This document shows, piece after piece, positions 1 through 8,450 of a stretch of 36,604 nucleotides of DNA (its first letter is position 1; each line of letters opens with the position of its first letter). The position numbers and the translations under genes were made by a program. The notes beneath the pieces are model-generated. The model saw only the letters and a list, made by a program, of their open reading frames with translations, had not been told where the DNA came from and did not search any database. The DNA comes from an uncultured Mollicutes bacterium (GTDB lineage: Bacteria > Bacillota_I > Bacilli_A > ML615J-28 > CAG-313): positions 1 to 36,604 of the forward strand of contig UQBM01000019.1 in the NCBI GenBank assembly GCA_900539265.1, read 5' to 3'.

Positions 1-28
1 TTACTGGCATAAATTTTTATTTTTATTA

Positions 29-45
29 TCTGTCTACTTGACAGA
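29..45 (-). terminator. Weak hairpin after the first lipoprotein
   Basis: Six base pairs (TCTGTC / GACAGA) with a five-base loop just downstream of the lipoprotein stop, followed on the minus strand by an A/T tract without a clean T run. It may be a weak terminator. Confidence 0.25.
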
Positions 46-47
46 CA

Positions 48-791
48 TCAGTTCAATATAACATTATCTTTTTCTTTATAATCTATTTTAAAACTATTTT
101 CGCTTATTGTTATTAAGATTTCATCATATTCAGACATATCAGTTGTCTTGGCTATTAAAGTTACTTGTCCTTCCTTTAAAGCCTTTATCACACAACTATT
201 TCCAGTTTGATTTATAAGTTCAAGCATAGTATCATCACTAAATTCTATTTGATATACTTTATTATTAGAAAAATTAATCTCTATTTCTTGTTGTTCATTT
301 ACTGACATTTCATCATTTGCTTTAATAGCATCTACCAAAACTGATGGTAACTTTTCACCAATCATATCGCCACATCTTTCACAAGTTGCAGGGGCTAAAT
401 GGGTGGCTTCACTATATTTATGACCTAAAGGGGAAATAACCCTTTCTTCTGTTTTTTTACATAAATTACAAGTATACTTTTCTATCCCTGATTCTATACA
501 AGTAGCATCCTTAATAATTTCTCCACTGTTCCAATTATGACCTAGAGAATCACCATCAGTGATATTACATCTTTTACAAGTCCTTGGTTCGGTACATGTA
601 GCATTCTTATAATCATGGCCTAATGCTTCTCCTTCTATTTTACCACAAATTTTACATGTTTTTGGTTTGATACATGTCGCATCGACATATTCATGACCAT
701 TCTTTTCACATTCTGTTTTCTTTTTACAAGAAGCGAAAGTACTTAATAATAAAATTATAAATACTAACAGAATAAATTGTTTTGTTTTCAT
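48..791 (-). CDS. Lipoprotein with cysteine-pair repeats and Ig-like tail
   Basis: A 247-residue exported protein of unknown function. The N-terminus is a hydrophobic signal sequence ending in an S-T-F-A-S-C context with Cys22 as the likely lipidated residue (a Phe at -3 makes the lipobox imperfect). Residues about 31-148 hold four repeats of the form G-H-x-Y-x(2-3)-A-T-C ... T-C-x-x-C-G ... L-G-H, with cysteine pairs at 46/49, 72/75, 108/111 and 137/140; the fourth repeat has lost its first cysteine. The spacing looks like zinc-ribbon knuckles, but metal binding is inference. Residues about 155-240 resemble a bacterial Ig-like (Big_2 type) beta domain. ATG at 791 is preceded by AGGAGA and a good promoter. 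The same cysteine-pair theme appears at the C-terminus of the MACPF protein at 31.3-32.6 kb, suggesting a shared surface module. Confidence 0.8.
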   Translation of the reverse strand: MKTKQFILLVFIILLLSTFASCKKKTECEKNGHEYVDATCIKPKTCKICGKIEGEALGHDYKNATCTEPRTCKRCNITDGDSLGHNWNSGEIIKDATCIESGIEKYTCNLCKKTEERVISPLGHKYSEATHLAPATCERCGDMIGEKLPSVLVDAIKANDEMSVNEQQEIEINFSNNKVYQIEFSDDTMLELINQTGNSCVIKALKEGQVTLIAKTTDMSEYDEILITISENSFKIDYKEKDNVILN

Positions 792-842
792 TTAGTTCTC
801 TCCTATATCTATCATAATAATTTAATTTTAAAATACAATAAA

Positions 843-871
843 ATTATACTAACTATTAAATTATTTGTAAA
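843..871 (-). promoter_or_regulatory. Sigma-A promoter of the 48-791 lipoprotein
   Basis: On the minus strand TTTACA (866-871), a 17-base spacer and TATAAT (843-848) lie about 50 bases before the ATG at 791. It sits downstream of the dnaJ terminator, so the lipoprotein is transcribed independently of the heat-shock operon. Confidence 0.7.
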
Positions 872-905
872 TAAAACCGCTTTCATTTTTTTTGGCAAAA
901 ATAGT

Positions 906-943
906 AAAAAGAATTGGTATTTTTCATTCAACCAATTCTTTTT
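906..943 (-). terminator. Terminator of the hrcA-grpE-dnaK-dnaJ operon
   Basis: AAAAAGAATTGGT pairs with ACCAATTCTTTTT (13 bp), starting eight bases after the dnaJ stop. The minus-strand 3' arm ends in a T run, which fits an intrinsic terminator. Confidence 0.75.
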
Positions 944-950
944 AAAATTT

Positions 951-2063
951 TCAATTATTTTTTTGTTTGAAAAATTTTTTAATCTTATCAAAAATATTAT
1001 TATTTTTGGTCTCATCTGTTTTAGATAGTTCAGTGAAAATTTCCTTTTGTTTTGATGTCAAATTATTTGGTGTGATAACATTAATGGTAACAATTTGATC
1101 ACCTTTTCTTCCATTAATTTTATTATCTATACCTTTTCCTGATAATTTAAGTTTTGTACCACTTTGAATTCCAGATGGAACCTTCAAATTTACAAGACCA
1201 TATAATGTTTTAATTTCAATTGTTGCACCTAAAGCAGCTTGACTAAAAGTAATTGGTAAATCTAATAAAATATTATTACCATCTCTTTCAAAAATTTCAT
1301 GTTTTTTAACATTTACATGTATTAATAAATCGCCAGAAGCGCCACCTTTGACACCAGCTTCTCCTTCACCCGAAAGTCTAATAGTTTGATCATCAGCAAT
1401 CCCAGCTGGAATTTTAATATTAAGAGTTTTGGTCTTTCTTACACGACCACTACCACTACACTCTGAACATACTTTTTTAATTTTTTTACCACTACCACCA
1501 CAATCTGGACAAGTCGTTTCACTTCTCATCATCCCAAGAATTGTATTTTGTTGAGTGATAATAGTACCACGACCATTACATCTTGTACAAGTAGAAATAT
1601 CACTTTTAGATTCAGCACCTAAACCTGCACATTTTGAACAAGTATCAAGTTTAGTTATATTAATCTTTTTCTCTACTCCAAAAGCAGCTTCTTCAAAAGT
1701 AATTGTGACCTCAGATTGTAAATCACTCCCTCTTCTAGATGCTGATCTTGTTCTACTTGATCCACCAAAACCTCCAAAGATATTGCTAAAAATATCTTCA
1801 AATCCGAAACCTGCTCCTGATTGACCACCAGTAAAACCAGCCATATCTTCAGTACCAAATCTATCATAATTAGCTTTTTTATCTGGATCACTTAAGCAAT
1901 CGTATGCTACTTGAATCTCTGCAAATTTTTCTGTGGCATTAGGATCTGTTGATACATCTGGATGATATTTCTTCGCTAATGTACGATATGCCTTTTTTAT
2001 TTCTTCTTGCGAAGCATCCCTTGATACCCCCAAGACTTCATAATAATCTCTTTTAGTTGCCAT
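951..2063 (-). CDS. dnaJ: Chaperone protein DnaJ (Hsp40)
   Basis: Cytosolic co-chaperone that delivers unfolded substrates to DnaK and stimulates its ATPase. The 370-residue protein has the full type I layout: J domain (residues 1-70) with H34-P35-D36, a Gly/Phe-rich linker (about 75-103), a zinc-binding region with four CxxC motifs (142/145, 159/162, 185/188, 199/202) in CxxCxGxG-like contexts, and the two C-terminal substrate-binding domains. Length and all key residues are normal for the family. It is the last gene of the operon, 32 bases after dnaK, with a strong hairpin directly downstream. The J-domain start (ATKRDYYEVLGV) fixes the ATG at 2063. It is co-regulated with dnaK through the CIRCE elements before hrcA. 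Confidence 0.98.
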   Translation of the reverse strand: MATKRDYYEVLGVSRDASQEEIKKAYRTLAKKYHPDVSTDPNATEKFAEIQVAYDCLSDPDKKANYDRFGTEDMAGFTGGQSGAGFGFEDIFSNIFGGFGGSSRTRSASRRGSDLQSEVTITFEEAAFGVEKKINITKLDTCSKCAGLGAESKSDISTCTRCNGRGTIITQQNTILGMMRSETTCPDCGGSGKKIKKVCSECSGSGRVRKTKTLNIKIPAGIADDQTIRLSGEGEAGVKGGASGDLLIHVNVKKHEIFERDGNNILLDLPITFSQAALGATIEIKTLYGLVNLKVPSGIQSGTKLKLSGKGIDNKINGRKGDQIVTINVITPNNLTSKQKEIFTELSKTDETKNNNIFDKIKKFFKQKNN

Positions 2064-2095
2064 AGCAGGCCCCTTTCTTAATCATTTAATTCATT

Positions 2096-3925
2096 TTATT
2101 TATCAGTTTCTTCATAAGTTGCATCAACAGTACCATCACTATTTTGATTATTATTATCATCCTGAGACTTTGACGCTTGTTCTTGTGCTTTTTGATAAGC
2201 TTTCATTGCAACACTTTGAGCAGCTTTTTCAAGAACTTCTTTTTTGGATTTAATATCTTCTAAGTTATCCTTACTCAATGCTTCTTGTAACTCTTTAGTT
2301 GCATTTTCAATATTAGTTTTTTCTTCATCTGTTACTTCAGTTCCTAAATCATCAACAGATTTTTTTGCAGCAAAAATTATTTGTTCACATTCATTACGCA
2401 AATCGGCTTCTTCCTTTTTAGCCTTATCACTTGCAGCATTTGCTTCTGCTTCTTTTACCATACGATCAATTTCATCTTCACTTAGACCTGAACCACCACT
2501 AATTGTAATTGTTTGAACTTTACCAGTTCCAAGATCTTTCGCACTGACATGAACAATACCATTAGCATCTATATCAAATTTTACTTCAATTTGTGGAACA
2601 CCTCTTGGTGCTAGTGGAATACCACTTAATTGGAAACGGCCAAGGGTTTTATTATCTACTGCCATTGAACGTTCACCTTGTAATACATGAATATCAACAG
2701 CTGGTTGATTATCAGCAGCAGTCGAAAATACTTGTGATTTAGATGTTGGAATTGTGGTATTACGTGGAATTAAAACTGTTGAAACACCACCTAATGTTTC
2801 AATACCTAATGAAAGTGGAGTAACATCTAATAGCAATACATCTTTAACATCACCTGCAAGAACTCCACCTTGAATAGCAGCACCCATTGCAACAACTTCA
2901 TCTGGATTGATACTACGATTTGGTTCTTTACCTAATTCTTTTCTAACCAATTCTTGTACACATGGGATACGTGTTGAACCACCTACTAACAATACTTGAT
3001 TAATATCAGATGTTGTAATACCAGCATCTTTTAATGCTTGACGAACTGATTTAGTAGTTGAATCAACCAAATCACGAATTAATTCTTCAAATTTAGATCT
3101 AGTAAGTGTCATATCAAAATGTACAGGACTTCCTTCAGAATCCATTGCAATAAATGGAATATTAATGTCAGTAGTTGTAATACCACTTAAATCTTTTTTA
3201 GCCTTTTCAGCTTCAAGTTTTAATCTAAACATTGCACTCTTATTCGTACTTAAATCAATACCATTTGTACGTTTGAACTCTTTGACCATATAGTCAACAA
3301 CACGATTATCAAAGTCATCCCCACCGAGACGATTATTACCAGCTGTTGACAAAACCTCATAAGTACCATCAGCAAGTTCCAAAATTGAAACATCAAAAGT
3401 ACCACCACCAAGATCATAAACTAAAACCTTTTGTTCTTTATCACTTTTTTTATCAATACCATAGGCTAAAGCAGCAGCAGTTGGTTCATTAATAATACGT
3501 TTCACTTCAAGACCTGCAATTTTACCAGCATCTTTGGTTGCTTGTCGTTCAGCATCATTAAAATACGCAGGAACAGTAATAACAGCTTCTGTAACCTTTT
3601 CTCCAAGATATGCCTCAGCTGTTGCTTTTAAATTTTGTAGAATCATTGCTGAAATTTCTTGTGGCGTATAATCCTTATTTGTTGATTTAATATGTACTTT
3701 ATAGTCAGTCCCCATATGTCTTTTGATTGAAAAAACAGTATCTAAATTAGTTGCAGCCTGACGTCTTGCACTTTCACCAACTGCGATATCACCATTTTTG
3801 AATGAAACAACTGATGGAGTAGTTCTCATTCCTTCAGCATTTACTATTACCTTTGCTTCTCCACCTTCCATAACAGCAACACATGAATTTGTTGTACCAA
3901 GATCAATACCTATAATTTTACTCAT
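2096..3925 (-). CDS. dnaK: Molecular chaperone DnaK (Hsp70)
   Basis: ATP-dependent cytosolic Hsp70. The 609-residue length is typical for Bacillota. The nucleotide-binding domain begins with GIDLGTTNSCVAV (residues 5-17); the phosphate-2 signature VYDLGGGTFDVSIL and the signature VLLVGGSTRIPCVQ are intact, as is the interdomain linker DVLLLDVTPLSLGIET. The substrate-binding beta domain is followed by an acidic helical lid ending in EETDK, like the usual EEVDK-type tail. It lies 21 bases after grpE with an AGGAGG ribosome binding site before the ATG, and 32 bases before dnaJ. No frameshift or missing motif was seen. The nucleotide exchange factor (GrpE) and J-protein (DnaJ) are encoded in the same transcript, giving the complete chaperone cycle. 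Confidence 0.99.
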   Translation of the reverse strand: MSKIIGIDLGTTNSCVAVMEGGEAKVIVNAEGMRTTPSVVSFKNGDIAVGESARRQAATNLDTVFSIKRHMGTDYKVHIKSTNKDYTPQEISAMILQNLKATAEAYLGEKVTEAVITVPAYFNDAERQATKDAGKIAGLEVKRIINEPTAAALAYGIDKKSDKEQKVLVYDLGGGTFDVSILELADGTYEVLSTAGNNRLGGDDFDNRVVDYMVKEFKRTNGIDLSTNKSAMFRLKLEAEKAKKDLSGITTTDINIPFIAMDSEGSPVHFDMTLTRSKFEELIRDLVDSTTKSVRQALKDAGITTSDINQVLLVGGSTRIPCVQELVRKELGKEPNRSINPDEVVAMGAAIQGGVLAGDVKDVLLLDVTPLSLGIETLGGVSTVLIPRNTTIPTSKSQVFSTAADNQPAVDIHVLQGERSMAVDNKTLGRFQLSGIPLAPRGVPQIEVKFDIDANGIVHVSAKDLGTGKVQTITISGGSGLSEDEIDRMVKEAEANAASDKAKKEEADLRNECEQIIFAAKKSVDDLGTEVTDEEKTNIENATKELQEALSKDNLEDIKSKKEVLEKAAQSVAMKAYQKAQEQASKSQDDNNNQNSDGTVDATYEETDK

Positions 3926-3946
3926 AATTTTTTACCTCCTAATTTT

Positions 3947-4582
3947 TTATTTACTTACTTTGACCATACTAGGTCTTAATACACGATCTTTATACATGTA
4001 GCCTTCCATAACTACATCAACTACAATATTTGAATTCACTCCATCAACTTCAACAACCTCTAATGCTTGTTGATATGTTGGATCAAATTCCTTATTTAAA
4101 CATTCAATTTTTTTAACACCATAACTTTCTAAAGTTTGTTTAAGTCTAGTATTAACCATTATAAAACCACTTAAATATTTCTTTAATTTCTCATCATCAG
4201 TATTAATATTAACTGCTTTATCAAAAACATCAATAACATCAATTATCTCGCTGAAAAAATCTTGCATTGCATATTTTCTTTCTTTTATACGTTCTTCTGC
4301 TGTTCTTCGTTTAAAATTTTCCAAATCAGCTCTATTTCTTAATAATTGATCTTTTACTTGATTTAATTCTTCTATCAATTTTGCATTTTCATCTTCTAAA
4401 TGTTTAATTTTCTTCTTTAATTTTTTATTAAATTTAATGTCATTTTTTAATTCTTCTTCAGTTTCTTCTAACTCCTTTTCTAGTTCCTCAACTAAAACTT
4501 GTTCTTTATTATCTACGTCTTTTTCTGATGTAGTTTCTTTTTCTAGTTCTTTTTCTTCTTCACGATAACGATTATTTTCCAT
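3947..4582 (-). CDS. grpE: Nucleotide exchange factor GrpE
   Basis: Releases ADP from DnaK so that substrate is discharged. The 211-residue protein has a long acidic/lysine-rich coiled coil (about 8-95), the conserved central stretch LLRNRADLENFKRR with following charged helices, and the C-terminal beta domain with the typical GY-x-Y-K-DRVLRPSMVKVSK ending. The N-terminal Glu/Lys-rich tail is long and low-complexity but within the family's range. It starts eight bases after the hrcA stop and precedes dnaK by 21 bases, so it belongs to the CIRCE-controlled operon. Confidence 0.96.
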   Translation of the reverse strand: MENNRYREEEKELEKETTSEKDVDNKEQVLVEELEKELEETEEELKNDIKFNKKLKKKIKHLEDENAKLIEELNQVKDQLLRNRADLENFKRRTAEERIKERKYAMQDFFSEIIDVIDVFDKAVNINTDDEKLKKYLSGFIMVNTRLKQTLESYGVKKIECLNKEFDPTYQQALEVVEVDGVNSNIVVDVVMEGYMYKDRVLRPSMVKVSK

Positions 4583-4590
4583 TTTTTCAC

Positions 4591-5601
4591 CTATACTATT
4601 CTTTTCATATTTTTTGCGATATACTCAAGTAGAGGAATAACCTTATCGTATTCCATTCTTGTTGGTCCAAATACTGTAATGGCACCAACACTACCGCTAT
4701 TTGTTTCATATGGAACTGTAATAACTGTACAATCTTGCATTACTTTTAATTCATTTTCTTGTCCAATTTTGATACTAATTCCCATACTATCAGATTTAAC
4801 AATTCTTAGAATATCTTTCTTCTCAATTGCATTCAAAAATTCCCTAACCTTACCAACATCTTGAAATTCAGGTTGTGATAAAATATTATATTTACCACTA
4901 ATATGATATTTATCAGATACCATTTCTGTAAAAGCATTTACAAAAGCATCTACTAAATCACTATGATAATTGATATAATCACGAATTTCATCATTAGTAA
5001 TATCATCTAATAGATGATTTTGAATGTCACTTAAAAGACAATTATGTAAAACTTCATCTAAAATACTAATTGTTCTTTCAATTTCTCTAATACTAATACC
5101 CGCTGGTACCATAATTCTTTTACTTTCAACATGTCCTTGATCAGTTACCATTAAAATTACAGCATAATTTTCTTTCAAAGAAACAAATTCTAACTTTTTA
5201 ATTCTTGAGTTATATGCAGTTTTACCAAGTGCAATGGTTGCATAATTTGTAAGTTCAGTAACTATTTCCATTGATTCGGTAATAGCTTCTTCTCTTGTAA
5301 TATTTGGTCTTTCAAAAATTTCATCAATCATCGGAAAATTTGCATCTTCTTCATTGTTTTTTCGCATAATAGTTTCAACATAAAACCGATACCCTTTTTC
5401 TGATGGTATTCTTCCACTAGAAGTATGTGTTTTTTCTAAAAATCCCATTTCTTCAAGTTGTGCCATTTCATTTCGAAGAGTGGCAGTTGAAAAATTAAGT
5501 TCTGGTCTTTTTGATAACGCAAATGAGCCAACTGGTTCATTTGTTTTTACATATTCTTCAATAATTGCAATTAATACTAATTTTTGCCTTTCACTTAACA
5601 C
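4591..5601 (-). CDS. hrcA: Heat-inducible transcription repressor HrcA
   Basis: Repressor of class I heat-shock genes that binds CIRCE operators and needs GroEL for activity in studied Bacilli. The 336-residue protein begins with the winged-helix domain (LSERQKLVLIAIIEEYVKT; then TLRNEMAQLEEMGFLEKTHT, with SSGRIPSEKGYR following), followed by the GAF-like inserted dimerisation domain. The start is GTG at 5601, set by AAGGAGG a few bases upstream. It is the first gene of the operon and its own promoter is covered by two CIRCE copies, so it is autoregulated. A third CIRCE in this window lies before hsp20 at 34.6 kb. Confidence 0.97.
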   Translation of the reverse strand: MLSERQKLVLIAIIEEYVKTNEPVGSFALSKRPELNFSTATLRNEMAQLEEMGFLEKTHTSSGRIPSEKGYRFYVETIMRKNNEEDANFPMIDEIFERPNITREEAITESMEIVTELTNYATIALGKTAYNSRIKKLEFVSLKENYAVILMVTDQGHVESKRIMVPAGISIREIERTISILDEVLHNCLLSDIQNHLLDDITNDEIRDYINYHSDLVDAFVNAFTEMVSDKYHISGKYNILSQPEFQDVGKVREFLNAIEKKDILRIVKSDSMGISIKIGQENELKVMQDCTVITVPYETNSGSVGAITVFGPTRMEYDKVIPLLEYIAKNMKRIV

Positions 5602-5614
5602 TATTCAAGCCTCC

Positions 5615-5641
5615 TTAGCACTCTTTTTAACTTACTGCTAA
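5615..5641 (-). promoter_or_regulatory. CIRCE operator 1 (downstream of -10) of hrcA
   Basis: TTAGCACTC, nine bases, TACTGCTAA. One arm is perfect and the other differs from GAGTGCTAA at two positions. It lies between the -10 box and the GTG start and abuts the ribosome binding site. Confidence 0.8.
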
Positions 5642-5642
5642 T

Positions 5643-5671
5643 ATTATACCACTATTTATTAGCACTGTCAA
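5643..5671 (-). promoter_or_regulatory. Sigma-A promoter of the hrcA-grpE-dnaK-dnaJ operon
   Basis: On the minus strand TTGACA (5666-5671), 17-base spacer, TATAAT (5643-5648): a consensus promoter placed between and partly inside the two CIRCE operators. Confidence 0.9.
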
Positions 5672-5685
5672 CGATTTAGTGCTAA
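5659..5685 (-). promoter_or_regulatory. CIRCE operator 2 overlapping the hrcA -35 box
   Basis: TTAGCACTG, nine bases, TAGTGCTAA: the 9-9-9 CIRCE layout with only the innermost base of each arm off consensus. It includes the -35 hexamer of the hrcA promoter, so bound HrcA would block RNA polymerase. Confidence 0.9.
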
Positions 5686-5760
5686 TTTTTTATATTTTTT
5701 TCCATTTTTGTATTTTTATGCATAGCATTTAAAAATTTTTATATATTTTCAACGTAAAAA

Positions 5761-5803
5761 GGTCATATAATAAGATTCTTTTTAAGAATCCTATTGTATG
5801 ACC
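5761..5803 (-). terminator. Terminator after the MBL hydrolase gene
   Basis: A 20-bp inverted repeat (GGTCATATAATAAGATTCTT against AAGAATCCTATTGTATGACC, both differences being G-T pairs) followed on the minus strand by TTTTT. It closes the yqeG-to-MBL operon and separates it from the hrcA promoter. Confidence 0.88.
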
Positions 5804-5822
5804 TATATATTTTTATATTTAT

Positions 5823-6449
5823 TTAATTAATTTTATTTAGATAAGGATTATGATTCTTTTCGCTTACTAAACTAGTTGCATCGTCATGACCTGGATAAAT
5901 TATATAATCTTGTTTTAATTTTTTAATTTTTATAAGCGATTGCATTAGTTTAAAAGTGTTACCTGTTGCAAGATCAGTTCGGCCTACGGATTTTTTAAAT
6001 AATGTATCCCCCGAAAATAACAAGTTATCGATTATGTAACAAACACTATCATCTGTATGTCCAGGAGTATGTAAAACCCTAATATTAAAACTTGAAATTT
6101 TAATTAAATCATTATCATTAACAAAAATAAATCTTGATTCATCTATTGATGGTATTTTATTACAACCAAAGGCTTTAGCATAACTTATATTAAGATCAAA
6201 AATTTTATCTTTTGCCCTTTTTTGTAAATAGCAATTTACATCATACATTTTTAAAATTTCTTCAAGTGTTTTAAAGTGATCATAATGTCCATGAGTAAGT
6301 AATATCGCAACTAAAGATTTTCCTTCTAAATATTTATTTAACTTTTTTACATCATTAGCTGGATCAATAATAATAGCATATTCATCTTTTGTAATCAAAT
6401 AAGTATTACAATTTTCTTCGCTATCACAAAATACTTCAACTGAAATCAT
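5823..6449 (-). CDS. MBL-fold metallohydrolase (glyoxalase II-like, YqgX type)
   Basis: Probable thioester hydrolase of the metallo-beta-lactamase superfamily; the small single-domain form related to B. subtilis YqgX and glyoxalase II. The metal-binding signature THGHYDH is followed by HTPGHTDDS, FSGDTLF with the bridging Asp, and YPGHDDATS carrying the final His. An upstream start at 6506 is possible, but the ATG at 6449 is preferred: the protein then begins MISVEVFCDSEENCN as in homologues, and the ATG overlaps the stop of the ROK-like gene by one base (TAATG), implying translational coupling. Last gene of its operon, followed by a strong terminator. The substrate cannot be read from the sequence. 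Confidence 0.88.
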   Translation of the reverse strand: MISVEVFCDSEENCNTYLITKDEYAIIIDPANDVKKLNKYLEGKSLVAILLTHGHYDHFKTLEEILKMYDVNCYLQKRAKDKIFDLNISYAKAFGCNKIPSIDESRFIFVNDNDLIKISSFNIRVLHTPGHTDDSVCYIIDNLLFSGDTLFKKSVGRTDLATGNTFKLMQSLIKIKKLKQDYIIYPGHDDATSLVSEKNHNPYLNKIN

Positions 6450-7795
6450 TATTTTATTTCTGGAAGACTTGCTGCAGCAATAGATTGCCCCACACGACGA
6501 GTCCACTCATCAGGCATCATAATTGTTATATCTTTATATTCTGGAAATTCAGATTTCAATACTTCATTTGCTTTAGCAATAATAATATCTCCACCTTCAC
6601 CACTTGTTACACGACCAAGTAATAATAAATATTTAATATCATAAAATTCTGCATAGTAAGCTATACTATATCCTAAATAAACACCTATATTCTCATAAAT
6701 TTCTCTTGCCCGTGGATCATTTTCTTTCATCAACCCTTGAATAACTTTTAACTTTTCTGCAGGAGAAGCATTTTCATCCAATTTAATTCCAGCAAAACCA
6801 GCTAATTTGATGACGCTATCTTGACTAAAATATTTTACGCCACACCCATAATCGCCACTCCATTCATCAACCATTGCACCTTTGTTATAATCAACCGGAA
6901 CAAAAGCAAGTTCACTTAACCAACCATTTAGATTGCCATCTTTATTTACATAACCAACAGCCTCACTTGTTCCCATCGCAATGCCTAAGACACGACCATC
7001 TTTTAAGCTTAGTGCTCCAGCAAGTGCCGTAACATCACCATCATTTGCAACAGTTAGAGGTACATCTCCAATTTCTTTAGCTGCTCTAATGTACATATTT
7101 CTTACTTTTTGATCAAATAAATCTTGTGGAACTTTAATAAATAGTGAGGCAACACGTACTTCATTATCAATATATATACCAGCACTCGAAACTCCAATAG
7201 CATCAACTCTTGGCATTTTAGCAGCTGCACGTTTAAAACTATCTAAAATTCCTGCATAATGATAATCTGGATCTTCATTTATTTTAGGAAACCACACAAC
7301 TTCTTCTGAATGAATGACTTCACCATTAACAACTGCACTTACTTTTCTGTCTGAACCACCTGCATCGAATCCAATACGACATCCTTCTAAATGACCCCCA
7401 GCAGGTAATGATGCTTCAACACTATTTGGAACATCTTGTAAAGAACAGGCAATTACTTCAAATGGTTTGTCATAAACTCGTGACATAAAATCAACATCAA
7501 ATTTTCTTGTTCCATTTAAAGAAAACACCTCTTGCATTCTTTTGACAACATCATCATTACCACCTAAATAAATTTTAAATCCACCAACAACCCAAAGAAT
7601 ACTTTTAATTACCCTCTCTATCATTTCATAGTTTTCCGGATTATCGCCTGGAAAAACATTCATATCATATCGATATCGATATCCATTTTGTCTTTCAACA
7701 CAAATGGCAAAGGGTATCGTTGCCTGTTTTTTGAATCTTCTTAATTCAACAATCATTGGTCTAAAGGATTTTTCAAGACTTGGTACATATTTCAT
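6449..7795 (-). CDS. ROK-like (ASKHA fold) sugar kinase with extra N-terminal domain
   Basis: A 448-residue protein whose C-terminal two thirds have the actin/hexokinase-like ATPase fold: a phosphate-1 loop IGFDAGGSDRK at 141-151, GVSSAGIYI near 201, catalytic-type Asp in VANDGDVTALAGAL (249-262), and the adenosine/phosphate-2 loop GIAMGTSEAVGY near 271. It lacks the usual ROK zinc motif (GHxxxxxxxxxCxCGxxGCxE), and residues 1-130 form an extra domain I do not recognise. ROK-type sugar kinase or sensor is the best family-level call; the substrate is unknown. It is co-transcribed with ribosome-assembly genes upstream and overlaps the MBL gene downstream by one base. A MurQ/GKRP-like protein at 22-24 kb could share its amino-sugar or hexose substrate, but they are not adjacent. 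Confidence 0.72.
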   Translation of the reverse strand: MKYVPSLEKSFRPMIVELRRFKKQATIPFAICVERQNGYRYRYDMNVFPGDNPENYEMIERVIKSILWVVGGFKIYLGGNDDVVKRMQEVFSLNGTRKFDVDFMSRVYDKPFEVIACSLQDVPNSVEASLPAGGHLEGCRIGFDAGGSDRKVSAVVNGEVIHSEEVVWFPKINEDPDYHYAGILDSFKRAAAKMPRVDAIGVSSAGIYIDNEVRVASLFIKVPQDLFDQKVRNMYIRAAKEIGDVPLTVANDGDVTALAGALSLKDGRVLGIAMGTSEAVGYVNKDGNLNGWLSELAFVPVDYNKGAMVDEWSGDYGCGVKYFSQDSVIKLAGFAGIKLDENASPAEKLKVIQGLMKENDPRAREIYENIGVYLGYSIAYYAEFYDIKYLLLLGRVTSGEGGDIIIAKANEVLKSEFPEYKDITIMMPDEWTRRVGQSIAAASLPEIK

Positions 7796-7816
7796 AACTA
7801 TTAACCTCTCTTCTTT

Positions 7817-8068
7817 TTATGTATCTTCTTTTGCTCTTTGACTATTTTCAACAATAACGACATCACTACCTATTTTCATAATTTTATTCCAAGGTATTTG
7901 AACGACATCTTTATTACCAAATAAATGTAATAATTTAAAACTACGGTAAACATGAACACTTAGTATTTTACCAGTAGCAACATCAATTTCCACATCCGCA
8001 ATTTTTCCAAGACGGGCTCCGTCTTCATCATTAATAATATCTTTTGATGATATTTCTGATAATTTCAT
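7817..8068 (-). CDS. PRC-barrel protein, YlmC/YmxH family
   Basis: An 83-residue protein with a single PRC-barrel domain: MKLSEISSKDIIN, DGARLGKIADVEID, then VQIPWNKIMKIGSDVVIV, the pattern of YlmC/YmxH proteins. Some members are expressed during sporulation but the molecular role is not established. The reading frame is open back to 8101, but the ATG at 8068 is chosen because it has a GTGGTGA ribosome binding site seven bases upstream and matches the usual N-terminus. It lies between rsfS and the ROK-like gene in the same leftward operon. Confidence 0.85.
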   Translation of the reverse strand: MKLSEISSKDIINDEDGARLGKIADVEIDVATGKILSVHVYRSFKLLHLFGNKDVVQIPWNKIMKIGSDVVIVENSQRAKEDT

Positions 8069-8123
8069 TATTTTCACCACTTTCATCATAATTATATGCA
8101 CAATGTGGCAAAATTAGACAAAA

Positions 8124-8450
8124 TTATTCTACTACTTTAATTGGATTATCACCATACATTCCATCAAGATTATAACGATATCTTTCATCGCCAACAAAAA
8201 GGTGAACGACAACATCATTTAAATCAATTAAAAACCAAGTAGTTTCGCTTGATGAAGAAAAACTTCTAACTTTAAAGCCAAGATTTTCGGCCTCTTTTTT
8301 TAAATAGTTAATGGCCGCTATTCCTTGTCTTGAAGTATTAACACTACATATGATACTATAATCATAAAAAGGTGTCAAACTTTTCATATCATAAACTTTT
8401 ATTTTTTTAACAACAGCTTTATTTAAAATTTCAATAACTTTATTATACAT
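8124..8450 (-). CDS. rsfS: Ribosomal silencing factor RsfS
   Basis: Binds uL14 on the 50S subunit and blocks subunit joining when nutrients are scarce. The 108-residue length is normal. Family residues are visible: the DYSIICSVNTSRQ strand-turn, the W-F-L-I-D-L-N-D-VVVH-x-F core and the R-Y-x-L-D tail. Its ATG follows directly on the TGA stop of yqeK with no spacer, so translation is probably coupled. The yqeK-rsfS order is conserved in Bacilli. Confidence 0.95.
   Translation of the reverse strand: MYNKVIEILNKAVVKKIKVYDMKSLTPFYDYSIICSVNTSRQGIAAINYLKKEAENLGFKVRSFSSSSETTWFLIDLNDVVVHLFVGDERYRYNLDGMYGDNPIKVVE

Noticed and set aside
777..1028. Plus-strand frame of Phe/Ile/Lys over the dnaJ terminator and lipoprotein promoter
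   Set aside because: Low-complexity composition caused by AT-rich spacer; it runs through a hairpin and a promoter of the opposite strand.
2244..2516. Open frame on the plus strand within dnaK, and similar ones at 1555-1824, 3798-4001, 9650-9997, 10774-11055, 13861-14169, 25179-25589 and 35843-36193
   Set aside because: They lie opposite strongly supported genes, have no ribosome binding site and read as codon shadows of the real frame.
5823..6506. Longer MBL protein starting at 6506
   Set aside because: The extra 19 residues are Ser/Cys-rich, unlike the family, and come from the overlapping ROK-like frame; the ATG at 6449 has coupling and family support.
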